The notes beneath the pieces are model-generated. The model ran no database searches and was not told the origin of the DNA. It saw only the letters and a program-made list of their open reading frames with translations. The translations under genes and the position numbers were made by a program. Below are positions 17,631 to 26,684 of a stretch of 64,000 bases of DNA, in pieces (positions within the stretch are counted from its first letter, which is position 1; every line of letters begins with the position of its first letter). The stretch is from Flavobacterium pectinovorum (GTDB taxonomy: Bacteria; Bacteroidota; Bacteroidia; Flavobacteriales; Flavobacteriaceae): contig NZ_FRBX01000001.1 of the NCBI RefSeq assembly GCF_900142715.1, positions 744,001-808,000 on the forward strand. The letters are read 5' to 3'.

Positions 17631-19001
17631 ATGATTAGAATTTCAGTTTTACTAATGGTTTTTACTTTTTTTGGTTGTGGTTCAAATACTGACAAACCAA
17701 AAGAAAATGCAGAAGAAAATACTGCAACGGAGAAATTATCTGATGAGCAACTTTTAAACGTGGTTCAAAAAGAAACCTTTAAGTATTTCTGGGATTATGC
17801 TGAACCAAACTCTGGATTAGCCAGAGAACGTTATCATCCAGATGGAATTTATCCTGAAAATGATTCGAATATTGTAACTACAGGAGGTTCTGGTTTTGGA
17901 TTGATGGCGCTTGTTTCTGGAATGTCTCAAGGCTATATTACCAAAGATCAAGGTGTTGAAAGATTAAACAAAATTGCGGATTTTTTAGGCAAAGCCGATC
18001 GTTTTCACGGAGCATGGTCACACTGGATAAACGGAAATACAGGAAAAGTAAAGCCTTTTGGAACCAAGGATAATGGCGGAGACTTAGTCGAGACTTCATT
18101 TTTGGTTGCGGGAATGATTACAGTTCGCGAATATCTAAAAGACGGTTCTGAAAAAGAAAAAGCAGTAGCTCAAAAATATGACGCACTTTGGAAAGGTGTA
18201 GAATGGAACTGGTACACAAACAACAAAAATGTTTTATACTGGCATTGGTCGCCAACTTATGCGTGGCAAATGAATTTTGCATTAGAAGGATACAACGAAT
18301 GTTTAATTACTTACGTAATGGCAGCTTCTTCGCCAACTCATGGAATTGATGCAAAAGTTTATCACGAAGGCTGGGCAAGAAGCGGAGGAATCGTTTCATC
18401 AAAAACAAAATACAATCTTCCGTTAATTTTAAAGCATAACGGAGCAGAAGAATTTGGCGGACCATTATTCTGGGCGCATTATTCTTATGTAGGACTTGAT
18501 CCAACTCAATTAAGCGATAAATATGCGAACTATTGGGATTTAAACGTAAATCAAACCAAAATCAATTATAAATATTGTGTAGAGAATCCTAAGAAAGGCT
18601 ACAGTGCTGATTATTGGGGATTAAGCGCTTCGTATTCAAGAAATCCTGATGGCTCAATAGGTTATAATGCACACATGCCAAGCAACGATCAGGGCGTTAT
18701 GTCGCCAACTGCTGCTATAAGCTCGATTGTTTATACGCCAAAAGAATCTATGGCTGTAATTCGTAATTTATACGATAATCATAAAAAAGAAACTTGGGGA
18801 AATGCCGGTTTTTATGATGCTTTGAGTTTACAGAATAATAACTGGGTTGCAAAACGCTACTTAGCAATCGATCAGGGACCAGAAGTTGTGATGATCGAAA
18901 ATTATAGAACTGGATTATTATGGAAATTATTCATGAATGCTCCCGAAGTAAAACAAGGTTTAGTAAAACTTGGATTTAAATCAGGTAAATACGGTTTTTA
19001 A
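17631..19001 (+). CDS. glucoamylase-family lipoprotein, probable GH144 endo-beta-1,2-glucanase
   Basis: Secreted glycosidase of 456 residues with a lipoprotein signal (cysteine in FFGCGSN). The body is the (alpha/alpha)6-barrel domain often named 'glucoamylase' (Pfam Glycoamylase). Landmarks are ETFKYFWDYAEPNSGLARER, TTGGSGFGLMALVSG, the W/H-rich AWSHWINGNTG, GGDLVETSFLVAGM, GFYDALSL and AIDQGPEVVMIENYRTGLLW. The founding characterised bacterial members of this group, from Chitinophaga pinensis (GH144), are endo-beta-1,2-glucanases, not starch enzymes, so I infer cleavage of beta-1,2-glucan at the cell surface. Its stop overlaps the next gene's ATG by one base (TAATG). Family call strong, exact substrate inferred. 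Confidence 0.85.
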   Translation: MIRISVLLMVFTFFGCGSNTDKPKENAEENTATEKLSDEQLLNVVQKETFKYFWDYAEPNSGLARERYHPDGIYPENDSNIVTTGGSGFGLMALVSGMSQGYITKDQGVERLNKIADFLGKADRFHGAWSHWINGNTGKVKPFGTKDNGGDLVETSFLVAGMITVREYLKDGSEKEKAVAQKYDALWKGVEWNWYTNNKNVLYWHWSPTYAWQMNFALEGYNECLITYVMAASSPTHGIDAKVYHEGWARSGGIVSSKTKYNLPLILKHNGAEEFGGPLFWAHYSYVGLDPTQLSDKYANYWDLNVNQTKINYKYCVENPKKGYSADYWGLSASYSRNPDGSIGYNAHMPSNDQGVMSPTAAISSIVYTPKESMAVIRNLYDNHKKETWGNAGFYDALSLQNNNWVAKRYLAIDQGPEVVMIENYRTGLLWKLFMNAPEVKQGLVKLGFKSGKYGF

Positions 19002-19726
19002 TGGCATTTAAAATTAAAAATAGTATAACGTTATTGTTGATTCTTTTTTCTGTGATTGGTTTTGCACAAAGTGAGACAAACGGAAAACTAAAAACGGTTG
19101 TGGTTGCCAATTATGAATTAGGTTATGCTTTACATAAACCAGCCAATACAAAAGAGAAAAGACCTTTAATAGTTTTTATTTCCGGCGATGGAGAAAAGGG
19201 AACTGATATTGAAAAAGTAAAAATTCACGGGCCTTTAAAGTACTTAAAAACACATCAATTAGATGCTTATGTTTTGGCTCCACAATGTAAGGAAGGTGAA
19301 AAATGGAGTATTGAATCTATTTATGAATTGATTTTAAAAATTCAGAAAGAGAACAAAATAGATCCAGACAGAATTTATGTTACAGGTTTAAGTTCAGGAG
19401 GCTGGGCCGCTTGGAATTTAGCACTTTCGTATCCGGATATGTTTGCAGCAATAGTCCCAATTTCTGGTTTTGTTGATTTAATTGAATTAGAAAGTGCTTG
19501 TAAAATAGCCAATATACCAACCAGAATTTATCACGGATTATTGGATGATGTGGTAAAAGTAGATTATGCAATTGCGATTTATAAAGAATTAAAAAAATGT
19601 AATGCAAAAGATGTTCAGCTGACCATTTTTGATGATGCAGGTCATGATAGCTGGACAAGAGTTTATGATAATCCGGAAATTTATGACTGGATGCTTAAAC
19701 AGATGAAAACAAATACAAATAAATAA
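19001..19726 (+). CDS. secreted alpha/beta-hydrolase (esterase/phospholipase-like)
   Basis: A 241-residue periplasmic or exported hydrolase with a signal peptide (residues 1-23, ending FAQ). It has the prolyl-oligopeptidase/carboxylesterase fold. The nucleophile elbow is TGLSSGGWAAW, the acid is probably in HGLLDDVVKV, and the histidine is in DDAGHDSWTRVY; the oxyanion segment is FISGDGEKGTD. It starts in the stop codon of the GH144 gene and ends 10 bases before bglX, so it is translated as part of the glucanase operon. In that context, removal of ester groups such as succinyl or acetyl from the glucan is a reasonable inference, but nothing in the sequence fixes the substrate. Confidence 0.8.
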   Translation: MAFKIKNSITLLLILFSVIGFAQSETNGKLKTVVVANYELGYALHKPANTKEKRPLIVFISGDGEKGTDIEKVKIHGPLKYLKTHQLDAYVLAPQCKEGEKWSIESIYELILKIQKENKIDPDRIYVTGLSSGGWAAWNLALSYPDMFAAIVPISGFVDLIELESACKIANIPTRIYHGLLDDVVKVDYAIAIYKELKKCNAKDVQLTIFDDAGHDSWTRVYDNPEIYDWMLKQMKTNTNK

Positions 19727-19736
19727 AAACAATAGA

Positions 19737-22037
19737 ATGAAAAAGAAATTAGTCTTACTGTTTTTAGGATGTGCTGTTTTGGGTTACGCCCAAAAAAAGA
19801 ACACTAAAAATGCAGTAAAAATTAAACCGAAATCTGAGTTTGTAGCCGAGTTAATTTCAAAAATGACTTTAGACGAAAAACTAGGGCAGTTAAATTTACC
19901 AACTTCTGGAGATATTACTACAGGACAAGCTAATAGTTCTAATGTTGCAAAAAATATTGCCGAGGGAAAAGTTGGAGGTTTGTTCAACATCAAATCGGTA
20001 CAAAAAATTAAAGAAGTTCAAAAAATTGCTGTTGAAAAAAGCCGCTTGAAAATCCCATTGCTTTTTGGAATGGATGTTATTCATGGTTACGAAACTACAT
20101 TCCCAATTCCGTTAGGATTGTCTTGTACATGGGATATGAATTTGATCGAAAGAAGTGCCCAAATTGCCGCTCAGGAAGCAAGTGCAGACGGAATTAACTG
20201 GACGTTTTCACCAATGGTTGATATATCCCGTGATCCGCGTTGGGGAAGAGTTTCTGAAGGTTCAGGTGAAGATCCTTACTTAGGAAGCCAAATCGCAAAA
20301 GCGATGGTAAACGGTTACCAACAACACGATTTATCTAAAAACAATTCAATTTTAGCTTGTGTAAAACACTTTGCTTTATACGGAGCTCCAGAAGGTGGAC
20401 GTGATTACAATACTGTTGATATGAGTCATATCAGAATGTTTAACGATTATTTCCCTCCTTACAAAGCGGCTGTTGATGCTGGTGTAGGATCGGTTATGGC
20501 CTCTTTCAATGAAGTTGACGGAATTCCGGCTACAGGAAACAAATGGTTAATGACCGATGTTTTGAGAAAACAATGGGGTTTTAAAGGTTTCGTAGTAACA
20601 GATTTTACAGGAATTCCTGAAATGATTGAACACGGAATGGGTAATTTACAAGATGTTTCGGCTATGTCCTTAAACGCAGGTGTTGAAATGGATATGGTTG
20701 GAGAAGGTTTTTTAACTACTTTGAAAAAATCTTTAGATGAAAACAGAGTTACTATTTCACAAATTGACAATGCCGTAAGACTTATTTTAGAGGCAAAATA
20801 TGACTTAGGATTATTTGAAGATCCTTATAAATATTGCGACGAAAAAAGAGCTAAAACGGAGATTTTTACAGCAAATAGCAGAAAAGAAGCAAGATCGATT
20901 TCTGCTCAGTCATTGGTTTTATTAAAAAATCAAAATCAGGTTTTACCTCTTAAAAAATCTGGAACTATTGCACTTATCGGACCATTGGCAGATGCAAAAG
21001 AAAATATGCCTGGAACATGGAGTGTAGCTACAAAAATGGAGAATGCTATTTCATTATTAGCAGGAATTAAAGAAGTTGCAGGAGCATCCACGAAAGTGCT
21101 ATATGCAAAAGGAAGCAACTTAGATTATGATGAAACTTTTGAAACTAATGCTACAATGTTTGGTAAAACCTTGCACCGCGATGCACGTTCGAAAGAAGAT
21201 TTATTAGCAGAAGCATTAAAAGTTGCAAATCAGTCAGATGTAATTGTGGCAGCTCTGGGAGAATCTGCAGAAATGAGCGGAGAATCAAGCAGCCGTACAA
21301 ATTTGGAAATTCCACAAGCGCAAAAAGATTTATTAAATGCACTATTAAAAACAGGAAAACCGGTTGTTTTAGTATTATTTGACGGTCGTCCTTTGGTTAT
21401 TACAGATGAAGAAAAAACAGTTCCGGCAATTTTAAATGCTTGGTTCGCCGGTACAGAAGCGGGTTACGCTATCGCCGATGTTTTATTTGGAGATGTAAAC
21501 CCTTCTGGAAAATTGACAACAACTTTCCCAAGAAGCGTAGGACAAGTGCCAATTTATTATGCACACAAAAATACAGGAAGACCACTTTCTAATACAGAAG
21601 GAAAATTCGAGAAATTCAGATCAAATTATATCGATGAAAGAAACGAGCCATTATTTCCATTTGGGTTTGGTTTAAGTTATACTTCTTTCGAATATTCAAA
21701 CCTGAAAATTTCATCGGATAAAATGAATTTCAGCGGAAAACTAAAAGTTACTGTTGATGTTGCAAATACAGGAAATTATGACGGTAAAGAAACCGTTCAG
21801 TTATATATCAGAGATTTAGTTGGTTCAGTAACAAGACCCGTTAGAGAATTGAAAAACTTTCAAAAAATAACCCTTAAAAAAGGGGAGAAACAAACAGTGA
21901 CTTTTGAGATTACTGTTGAAGATTTAAAATTTTATAATTCTGATCTACAATTCGTAGCAGAACCTGGACAGTTTGATGTTTTCATTGGTGGAAATTCAAA
22001 TGCCGATAAGAAAGTTAGTTTTGAGTTAACTAAATAA
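19737..22037 (+). CDS. bglX: GH3 beta-glucosidase, BglX-like
   Basis: Periplasmic exo-beta-glucosidase, 766 residues, signal peptide 1-18 (GYAQ). The domains are a GH3 N-terminal barrel (about 40-370), a GH3 C-terminal alpha/beta sandwich (about 400-620) and a fibronectin-III-like domain (about 680-760). The catalytic nucleophile is Asp289 in GFVVTDFTGIPEM. Other hallmarks are SPMVDISRDPRWGRVSEGSG, CVKHFALYGAPEGGRDYN and GESAEMSGESSSR. The last gene of the operon, it would release glucose from oligosaccharides produced by the GH144 enzyme. Bacteroides thetaiotaomicron BT_3567, a GH3 acting on sophorose, is a characterised precedent for beta-1,2 specificity in this family. A terminator follows. 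Confidence 0.93.
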   Translation: MKKKLVLLFLGCAVLGYAQKKNTKNAVKIKPKSEFVAELISKMTLDEKLGQLNLPTSGDITTGQANSSNVAKNIAEGKVGGLFNIKSVQKIKEVQKIAVEKSRLKIPLLFGMDVIHGYETTFPIPLGLSCTWDMNLIERSAQIAAQEASADGINWTFSPMVDISRDPRWGRVSEGSGEDPYLGSQIAKAMVNGYQQHDLSKNNSILACVKHFALYGAPEGGRDYNTVDMSHIRMFNDYFPPYKAAVDAGVGSVMASFNEVDGIPATGNKWLMTDVLRKQWGFKGFVVTDFTGIPEMIEHGMGNLQDVSAMSLNAGVEMDMVGEGFLTTLKKSLDENRVTISQIDNAVRLILEAKYDLGLFEDPYKYCDEKRAKTEIFTANSRKEARSISAQSLVLLKNQNQVLPLKKSGTIALIGPLADAKENMPGTWSVATKMENAISLLAGIKEVAGASTKVLYAKGSNLDYDETFETNATMFGKTLHRDARSKEDLLAEALKVANQSDVIVAALGESAEMSGESSSRTNLEIPQAQKDLLNALLKTGKPVVLVLFDGRPLVITDEEKTVPAILNAWFAGTEAGYAIADVLFGDVNPSGKLTTTFPRSVGQVPIYYAHKNTGRPLSNTEGKFEKFRSNYIDERNEPLFPFGFGLSYTSFEYSNLKISSDKMNFSGKLKVTVDVANTGNYDGKETVQLYIRDLVGSVTRPVRELKNFQKITLKKGEKQTVTFEITVEDLKFYNSDLQFVAEPGQFDVFIGGNSNADKKVSFELTK

Positions 22038-22058
22038 TTGGTTTGTTAATTAGAAATT

Positions 22059-22091
22059 GCCCTTCGTACTGGTTATACGGAGGGCTTTTTT
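22059..22091 (+). terminator. terminator of the susCD-bglX operon
   Basis: Stem GCCCTTCGTA/TATACGGAGGGC with one internal mismatch and a CTGG-type loop, followed by TTTTTT, 21 bases after the bglX stop. Confidence 0.8.
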
Positions 22092-22183
22092 ATAGTTTTT
22101 TAGTCTTAAAATGTATTAAAATTAGTACGGATTTTTAGATCAATAAAAACTCAAATTTTTCAAATAATTTAATTTTCTATACA

Positions 22184-22969
22184 ATGAAAACCATTAAAAC
22201 ATCTAAAATATTCCTGTTTTTGTTTGCAATAGTTGTTTTGTCTTCTTGTACGGCAAAGAAAAATGCGATTGTTGCGCATCGCGGAGCCTGGAAAACAAAT
22301 AATCTTCCTGAAAATTCAATTGCTTCACTTCGACATGCGATTGATTTAAAATTGGCAGGATCAGAGTTTGATGTATGGAGAACAGCCGATGATTCATTGG
22401 TAATCAATCATGATGCTCATTATAACAAACTTCTTATTGAGGAAACAAATTATGCCGACTTAATAAAATTTAAACTTTCAAACGGAGAGAAGCTGCCAAC
22501 TTTACATGAATATATCACTGAAGGCAAAAAAAATAAAAACCACACACTTTTAGTCTGTGAAATAAAGCCTTCGGAAATAAGTAAAGAAAGAGGAAAGAAA
22601 ACGGCACTAAAAACTGTTGAAATGATCAAAAGACTTAAAGCTGATAAAATTACGGGTTACATCAGTTTTGATTATGACATTTTGAAACAAATTAGAGAAG
22701 TCGATACTAAAACCTCTTTGCAATATCTGGAAGGAAATAAATCTCCAAAAGAAGTGAAATTAGACAAAATAACGGGAGTTGATTTCCATTATTCAGTTTT
22801 TGAAAAACATCCGGAATGGATCAAAGAAGCAAAAGAAAATCATATTACACTAAATGTCTGGACGGTTAACGATGCCAAAGTAATGGATTGGATTATCGAA
22901 AATAAATTCGATTATATTACAACCAATGAACCGGAATTATTGGGGGAAAGAGTAAAGAATAAAGAGTAA
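22184..22969 (+). CDS. lipoprotein glycerophosphodiester phosphodiesterase
   Basis: Releases sn-glycerol-3-phosphate from glycerophosphodiesters; 261 residues, GDPD/PI-PLC-like TIM barrel. It carries a lipoprotein signal (cysteine in VLSSCTAKK), so it acts outside the cytosol. The active-site motif VAHRGAWKTNNLPENS (His32, Arg33) is followed by GSEFDVWRTADDSLVINHD, supplying the Glu, Asp and second His of the family, and by LLVCEIKPSE and NVWTVND. It lies after the bglX terminator and before a GH43-like gene. A surface phosphodiesterase here could strip phosphoglycerol groups from periplasmic glucans, or simply scavenge phospholipid head groups. Confidence 0.9.
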   Translation: MKTIKTSKIFLFLFAIVVLSSCTAKKNAIVAHRGAWKTNNLPENSIASLRHAIDLKLAGSEFDVWRTADDSLVINHDAHYNKLLIEETNYADLIKFKLSNGEKLPTLHEYITEGKKNKNHTLLVCEIKPSEISKERGKKTALKTVEMIKRLKADKITGYISFDYDILKQIREVDTKTSLQYLEGNKSPKEVKLDKITGVDFHYSVFEKHPEWIKEAKENHITLNVWTVNDAKVMDWIIENKFDYITTNEPELLGERVKNKE

Positions 22970-23045
22970 AGATTAGAAATTAAGCGTTAATAATACTTTT
23001 AACACAAAACTCCTAACGAATAATTCATAACATAAAAATAAAGAA

Positions 23046-24959
23046 ATGTATAAACTATCGTCTATATCGCTTTTGTTGCTTTTGATAGGATTTAATATCT
23101 CGGCGCAAAATTCCATTCCTGGAAAAACAGAATGGTTTGATCCTAATAAACCAGCTTCAACATATTGTAATCCAATAAATATTGGTTACAATTACACGAC
23201 CTTTAAGCACAACGGGATTCCTGAATCGCGTCGTTCAAGTGCCGATCCGGTTATTATTACTTATAAAGGCGAATATTACTTATTTGCTACCAATCAGGCA
23301 GGTTTCTTTTGGAGTAAAGACATGTCTGACTGGAAATTTGTTTATGGAAGTTTTCAAAGACAACCGGGAGATGATGACCAGTGTGCACCTGCTGCATGGG
23401 TGGTAAACGATACTTTGTTTTATGTTGGATCAACATGGAAAAAAGATCATCCGATTTGGAAAACAGCCGATCCAAAATCAGGAAAATGGTTGCGACATGT
23501 CGATAAAGCAATGTTACCAACCTGGGATCCAGCTATTTTTCAGGATGATGATAAAAAAGTATATATGTATTACGGTTCAAGCGGAAAATTACCACTTGTA
23601 GGTGTAGAGGTAGATTATAAAACATGGTTACCAAAAGGAAATCAGGCAGATTATGCACAATTGTATGCAGCGACAGAAGTTGAGGATATTCAAAAACCTT
23701 ACGGTCAGGCAAAAGCGGTTGTTGGTTTAGATCCTGCTTCACACGGTTGGGAACGTTTTGGACCTAACAATGATATGGAACCTGCGCCCTGGGGTAATTT
23801 TATTGAGGGCGCATGGATGACCAAACACAACGGTAAATATTATATGCAATACGGCGCTCCTGCTACTGAATTTAAAGGATATGCAAACGGAGTTCACGTT
23901 GGTGATAATCCGTTAGGGCCATTTGTGTATCAAAAGCACAATCCGATGTCGTATAAGCCCGGAGGATTTGTAATTGGTGCCGGACACGGAAACACTTTTG
24001 CAGATATTTATGGAAATTATTGGAACACAGGAACGTGTAAAATTTCAATAAAAGACCGTTTTGAGCGTCGTATTGATATGTTTCCTGCCGGATTTGATAA
24101 AGATGATGTCATGTATTCGAACACATCGTACGGAGATTTTCCAATAAAACTTCCTACAGAACAACGCAATCATGAAAATGGAGCTTCTTCCGGATGGATG
24201 TTATTATCTTATAAAAAAACAGCTACAGCTTCTTCTTCAGAAGATTGTATGGAAGTGGAAACACACAGAATGGATAATGGAGGCAAAAAAGTATATGAGA
24301 AATTTTGCTATGGCGCGAATAATTTAACAGATGAAAATATTCAAACCTATTGGTCAGCAAAAACAAATAATCCGGGTGAATGGTTACAGCTTGATTTAGG
24401 GAGAAAAATGCAGGTAAATGCGTTGCAAATTAATTATGCCGATCATAAAGCAACACAATACAATAAAGCGATGGATATTTATTATCAGTATAAAATATTC
24501 ATGTCTGACGATGCTGTAAACTGGACATTGGTTGTAGATAAATCTCAAAATGATAAAGATGCTCCGCATGATTATGTTGAATTAACAAAATCAATCGAAG
24601 CGCGTTACATCAAAATGGAAAACATTCATAATGCTTCGGGATTATTTGCGGTTTCAGATTTCAGGGTTTTTGGAAACGGATTGATGGCAAAACCAAAAGC
24701 TGTTTCTGGTTTTAAAGTAAATAGAAATACCAAAGATTCTCGTAATGCAATGATTTCCTGGAAGAAACAAACTGACGCAATTGGATATAATATTTATTAC
24801 GGAATTGCTCCGGATAAATTATACAATACCATTATGGTTTATGATGAAAGTGTGTATGATTTTAGAGGTTTGGATAAAGACACAAAATATTATTTTACGG
24901 TTGAAGCTTTTAACGAAAATGGTATTAGTTCAAAAACGAAGCTTATTGAAGTAAAATAA
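23046..24959 (+). CDS. GH43-like glycosidase with discoidin and FN3 domains
   Basis: A 637-residue exported protein with signal peptide 1-20. The first 370 residues form a five-bladed GH43-type propeller. The catalytic pattern is visible as RRSSADPVIITYKGEYYLF (general base Asp), WDPAIFQDDDKKVYMYYGSS (pKa-modulating Asp) and IEGAWMTKHNGKYYMQYGAP (acid Glu). A discoidin/F5-8C domain follows (about 420-545, LTDENIQTYWSAKTNNPGEW), then an FN3 domain (about 555-637). The family usually attacks arabino- or xylo- or galacto-linkages, so its substrate need not be the beta-1,2-glucan implied by the upstream genes. It has its own 76-base leader, with no promoter I can recognise. Confidence 0.85.
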   Translation: MYKLSSISLLLLLIGFNISAQNSIPGKTEWFDPNKPASTYCNPINIGYNYTTFKHNGIPESRRSSADPVIITYKGEYYLFATNQAGFFWSKDMSDWKFVYGSFQRQPGDDDQCAPAAWVVNDTLFYVGSTWKKDHPIWKTADPKSGKWLRHVDKAMLPTWDPAIFQDDDKKVYMYYGSSGKLPLVGVEVDYKTWLPKGNQADYAQLYAATEVEDIQKPYGQAKAVVGLDPASHGWERFGPNNDMEPAPWGNFIEGAWMTKHNGKYYMQYGAPATEFKGYANGVHVGDNPLGPFVYQKHNPMSYKPGGFVIGAGHGNTFADIYGNYWNTGTCKISIKDRFERRIDMFPAGFDKDDVMYSNTSYGDFPIKLPTEQRNHENGASSGWMLLSYKKTATASSSEDCMEVETHRMDNGGKKVYEKFCYGANNLTDENIQTYWSAKTNNPGEWLQLDLGRKMQVNALQINYADHKATQYNKAMDIYYQYKIFMSDDAVNWTLVVDKSQNDKDAPHDYVELTKSIEARYIKMENIHNASGLFAVSDFRVFGNGLMAKPKAVSGFKVNRNTKDSRNAMISWKKQTDAIGYNIYYGIAPDKLYNTIMVYDESVYDFRGLDKDTKYYFTVEAFNENGISSKTKLIEVK

Positions 24960-25077
24960 TTTTGTAACTATTTTTTCATAAAAGGTTGACTAAAATGGCA
25001 ACGATTTATAAAAGAATTTGTTCCTTTGCATAGCTATCATGTAGCAGATTAAGTAACCCGAAAAAGCCATTAAACCT

Positions 25078-26466
25078 ATGAAAAAAACAATTCTTTTAAC
25101 TGCATTAGTTTTAAGCGGATTGACATCTTTTGCCCAGTCAAATGATGAAAAAAATATTAAATTATTTTATAAAAAGGCCTTAACCGAGTCTAAAGCTTAC
25201 ACTTGGTTAGAGTATTTATCTAACGATATTGGAGCTCGTTTATCGGGATCTCAAAACGCACAGCTGGCTGTTAATTATACTAAATCTCAGCTTGAAAGTT
25301 TAGGACTTGACAAAGTATATTTACAAGAAGTTATGGTTCCGCATTGGGTTCGTGGCGAAAAAGAAAGTGCTTTTATCTTAAACGGAAAAGTTAAAACTGC
25401 TGTGCCAATTTGTGCTTTGGGTGGATCTGTTGCAACTGCAAAAACAGGACTTACGGCAGAAGTTATAGAAGTTCAGGGAATTAAAGAACTTGCCGAATTA
25501 GGAGATAAAGTAAAAGGAAAAATTGTGTTTTTTAACAGACCAATGAATCCTGAAAATGTTGAAACTTTCATTTCATACGGAGCTTGTGTTGATCAAAGAT
25601 TTGCTGGTGCAAAAGAAGCCGCTAAACTTGGAGCAGTGGGAACAATTGTACGTTCGATGAATTTACGTTTAGACGATTTTCCTCATACAGGCGCCCAAAG
25701 TTATGGTGATTTGACGAAAGAACAATATATCCCTACAGCTGCGATTAGTACAAACGGAGCTGAATTATTAAGTGCAACCTTAAAAAGCAATCCGTCTTTA
25801 AAATTTTATTTCAAACAATCTTGCGAAACATTGCCTGATGTATTATCATATAATGTTATTGGAGAATTAACAGGAACAGTAACTCCGGAGAATATTATGG
25901 TTGTTGGTGGTCACTTAGATTCTTGGGATCTGGCTGATGGTTCTCAGGATGATGGAGCAGGAGTAGTACAAAGTATGGAAGTAGTTCGTATTCTTAAAAA
26001 TTTAAACTACAAACCTAAAAATACAATTCGTGTAGTTTTATTTATGAATGAAGAGAATGGTGGAAAAGGTGGAGCGAAATATGAAGAAGTTTCAAAACAA
26101 AAAAATGAGAACCATATTTTTGCTTTAGAAAGTGATTCAGGCGGATTTTCACCAAGAGGTTTTTCAATTGAAGCAGACGATGCAAACCTAAAAAAAATAC
26201 AAGGATTCAGAGATCTTTTTGAGCCTTATTTAGTTCATAGTTTTACAATTGGACATGCAGGATCTGATATTAGCCATTTAACATCTAAAGCGATTGTTAA
26301 AGCTGGTTTAAAACCTGATTCTCAACGTTATTTTGATTATCACCACGCAGCAAACGACAAATTTGATGCTGTTAATAAAAGAGAATTAGAACTTGGAGCA
26401 GCAACAATGGCAAGCTTAGTTTATTTATTAGACCAAACCGGAATTGAAATGCCAAAGGCTAATTAA
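25078..26466 (+). CDS. secreted M28-type aminopeptidase with PA domain
   Basis: Zinc-dependent exported peptidase, 462 residues, signal peptide ending SFAQS (about residue 21). A protease-associated (PA) insert spans roughly 110-240. The M28 dizinc site is intact in order: GGHLDSWDLADGSQDDGAG (His and bridging Asp), LFMNEENGGKGG (catalytic Glu plus zinc Glu), ALESDSGGF (Asp) and DYHHAANDKFDAV (His). It is similar in layout to mammalian plasma glutamate carboxypeptidase and would trim peptides in the periplasm or outside. It is a single gene followed by a strong terminator; nothing links it to the preceding glycan locus except proximity. Confidence 0.9.
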   Translation: MKKTILLTALVLSGLTSFAQSNDEKNIKLFYKKALTESKAYTWLEYLSNDIGARLSGSQNAQLAVNYTKSQLESLGLDKVYLQEVMVPHWVRGEKESAFILNGKVKTAVPICALGGSVATAKTGLTAEVIEVQGIKELAELGDKVKGKIVFFNRPMNPENVETFISYGACVDQRFAGAKEAAKLGAVGTIVRSMNLRLDDFPHTGAQSYGDLTKEQYIPTAAISTNGAELLSATLKSNPSLKFYFKQSCETLPDVLSYNVIGELTGTVTPENIMVVGGHLDSWDLADGSQDDGAGVVQSMEVVRILKNLNYKPKNTIRVVLFMNEENGGKGGAKYEEVSKQKNENHIFALESDSGGFSPRGFSIEADDANLKKIQGFRDLFEPYLVHSFTIGHAGSDISHLTSKAIVKAGLKPDSQRYFDYHHAANDKFDAVNKRELELGAATMASLVYLLDQTGIEMPKAN

Positions 26467-26490
26467 TTTTAAATAGATATTTACAAAATG

Positions 26491-26520
26491 AAGCCGTCTC
26501 AAATACGTTTGAGACGGCTT
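26491..26520 (+). terminator. terminator after the M28 peptidase gene
   Basis: Perfect 13-bp stem AAGCCGTCTCAAA/TTTGAGACGGCTT with a TACG tetraloop, followed by TTAAATTT. The same AAGCCGTCTC core is reused in the hairpin at 35567-35602. Confidence 0.9.
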
Positions 26521-26684
26521 TTAAATTTAATTCATAATTGATTCCTTAGAGTATAATATTAATCGCTTAAAGCAGTTATAATTTCAAATTCAGGACTAAA
26601 CCGACAATTCTTCTTTTTATTATTTATGTCTTATTAATCCTATTTTTTTTGTTTAAATTTGAATCCTTCTTTAGAGTTATTAAT

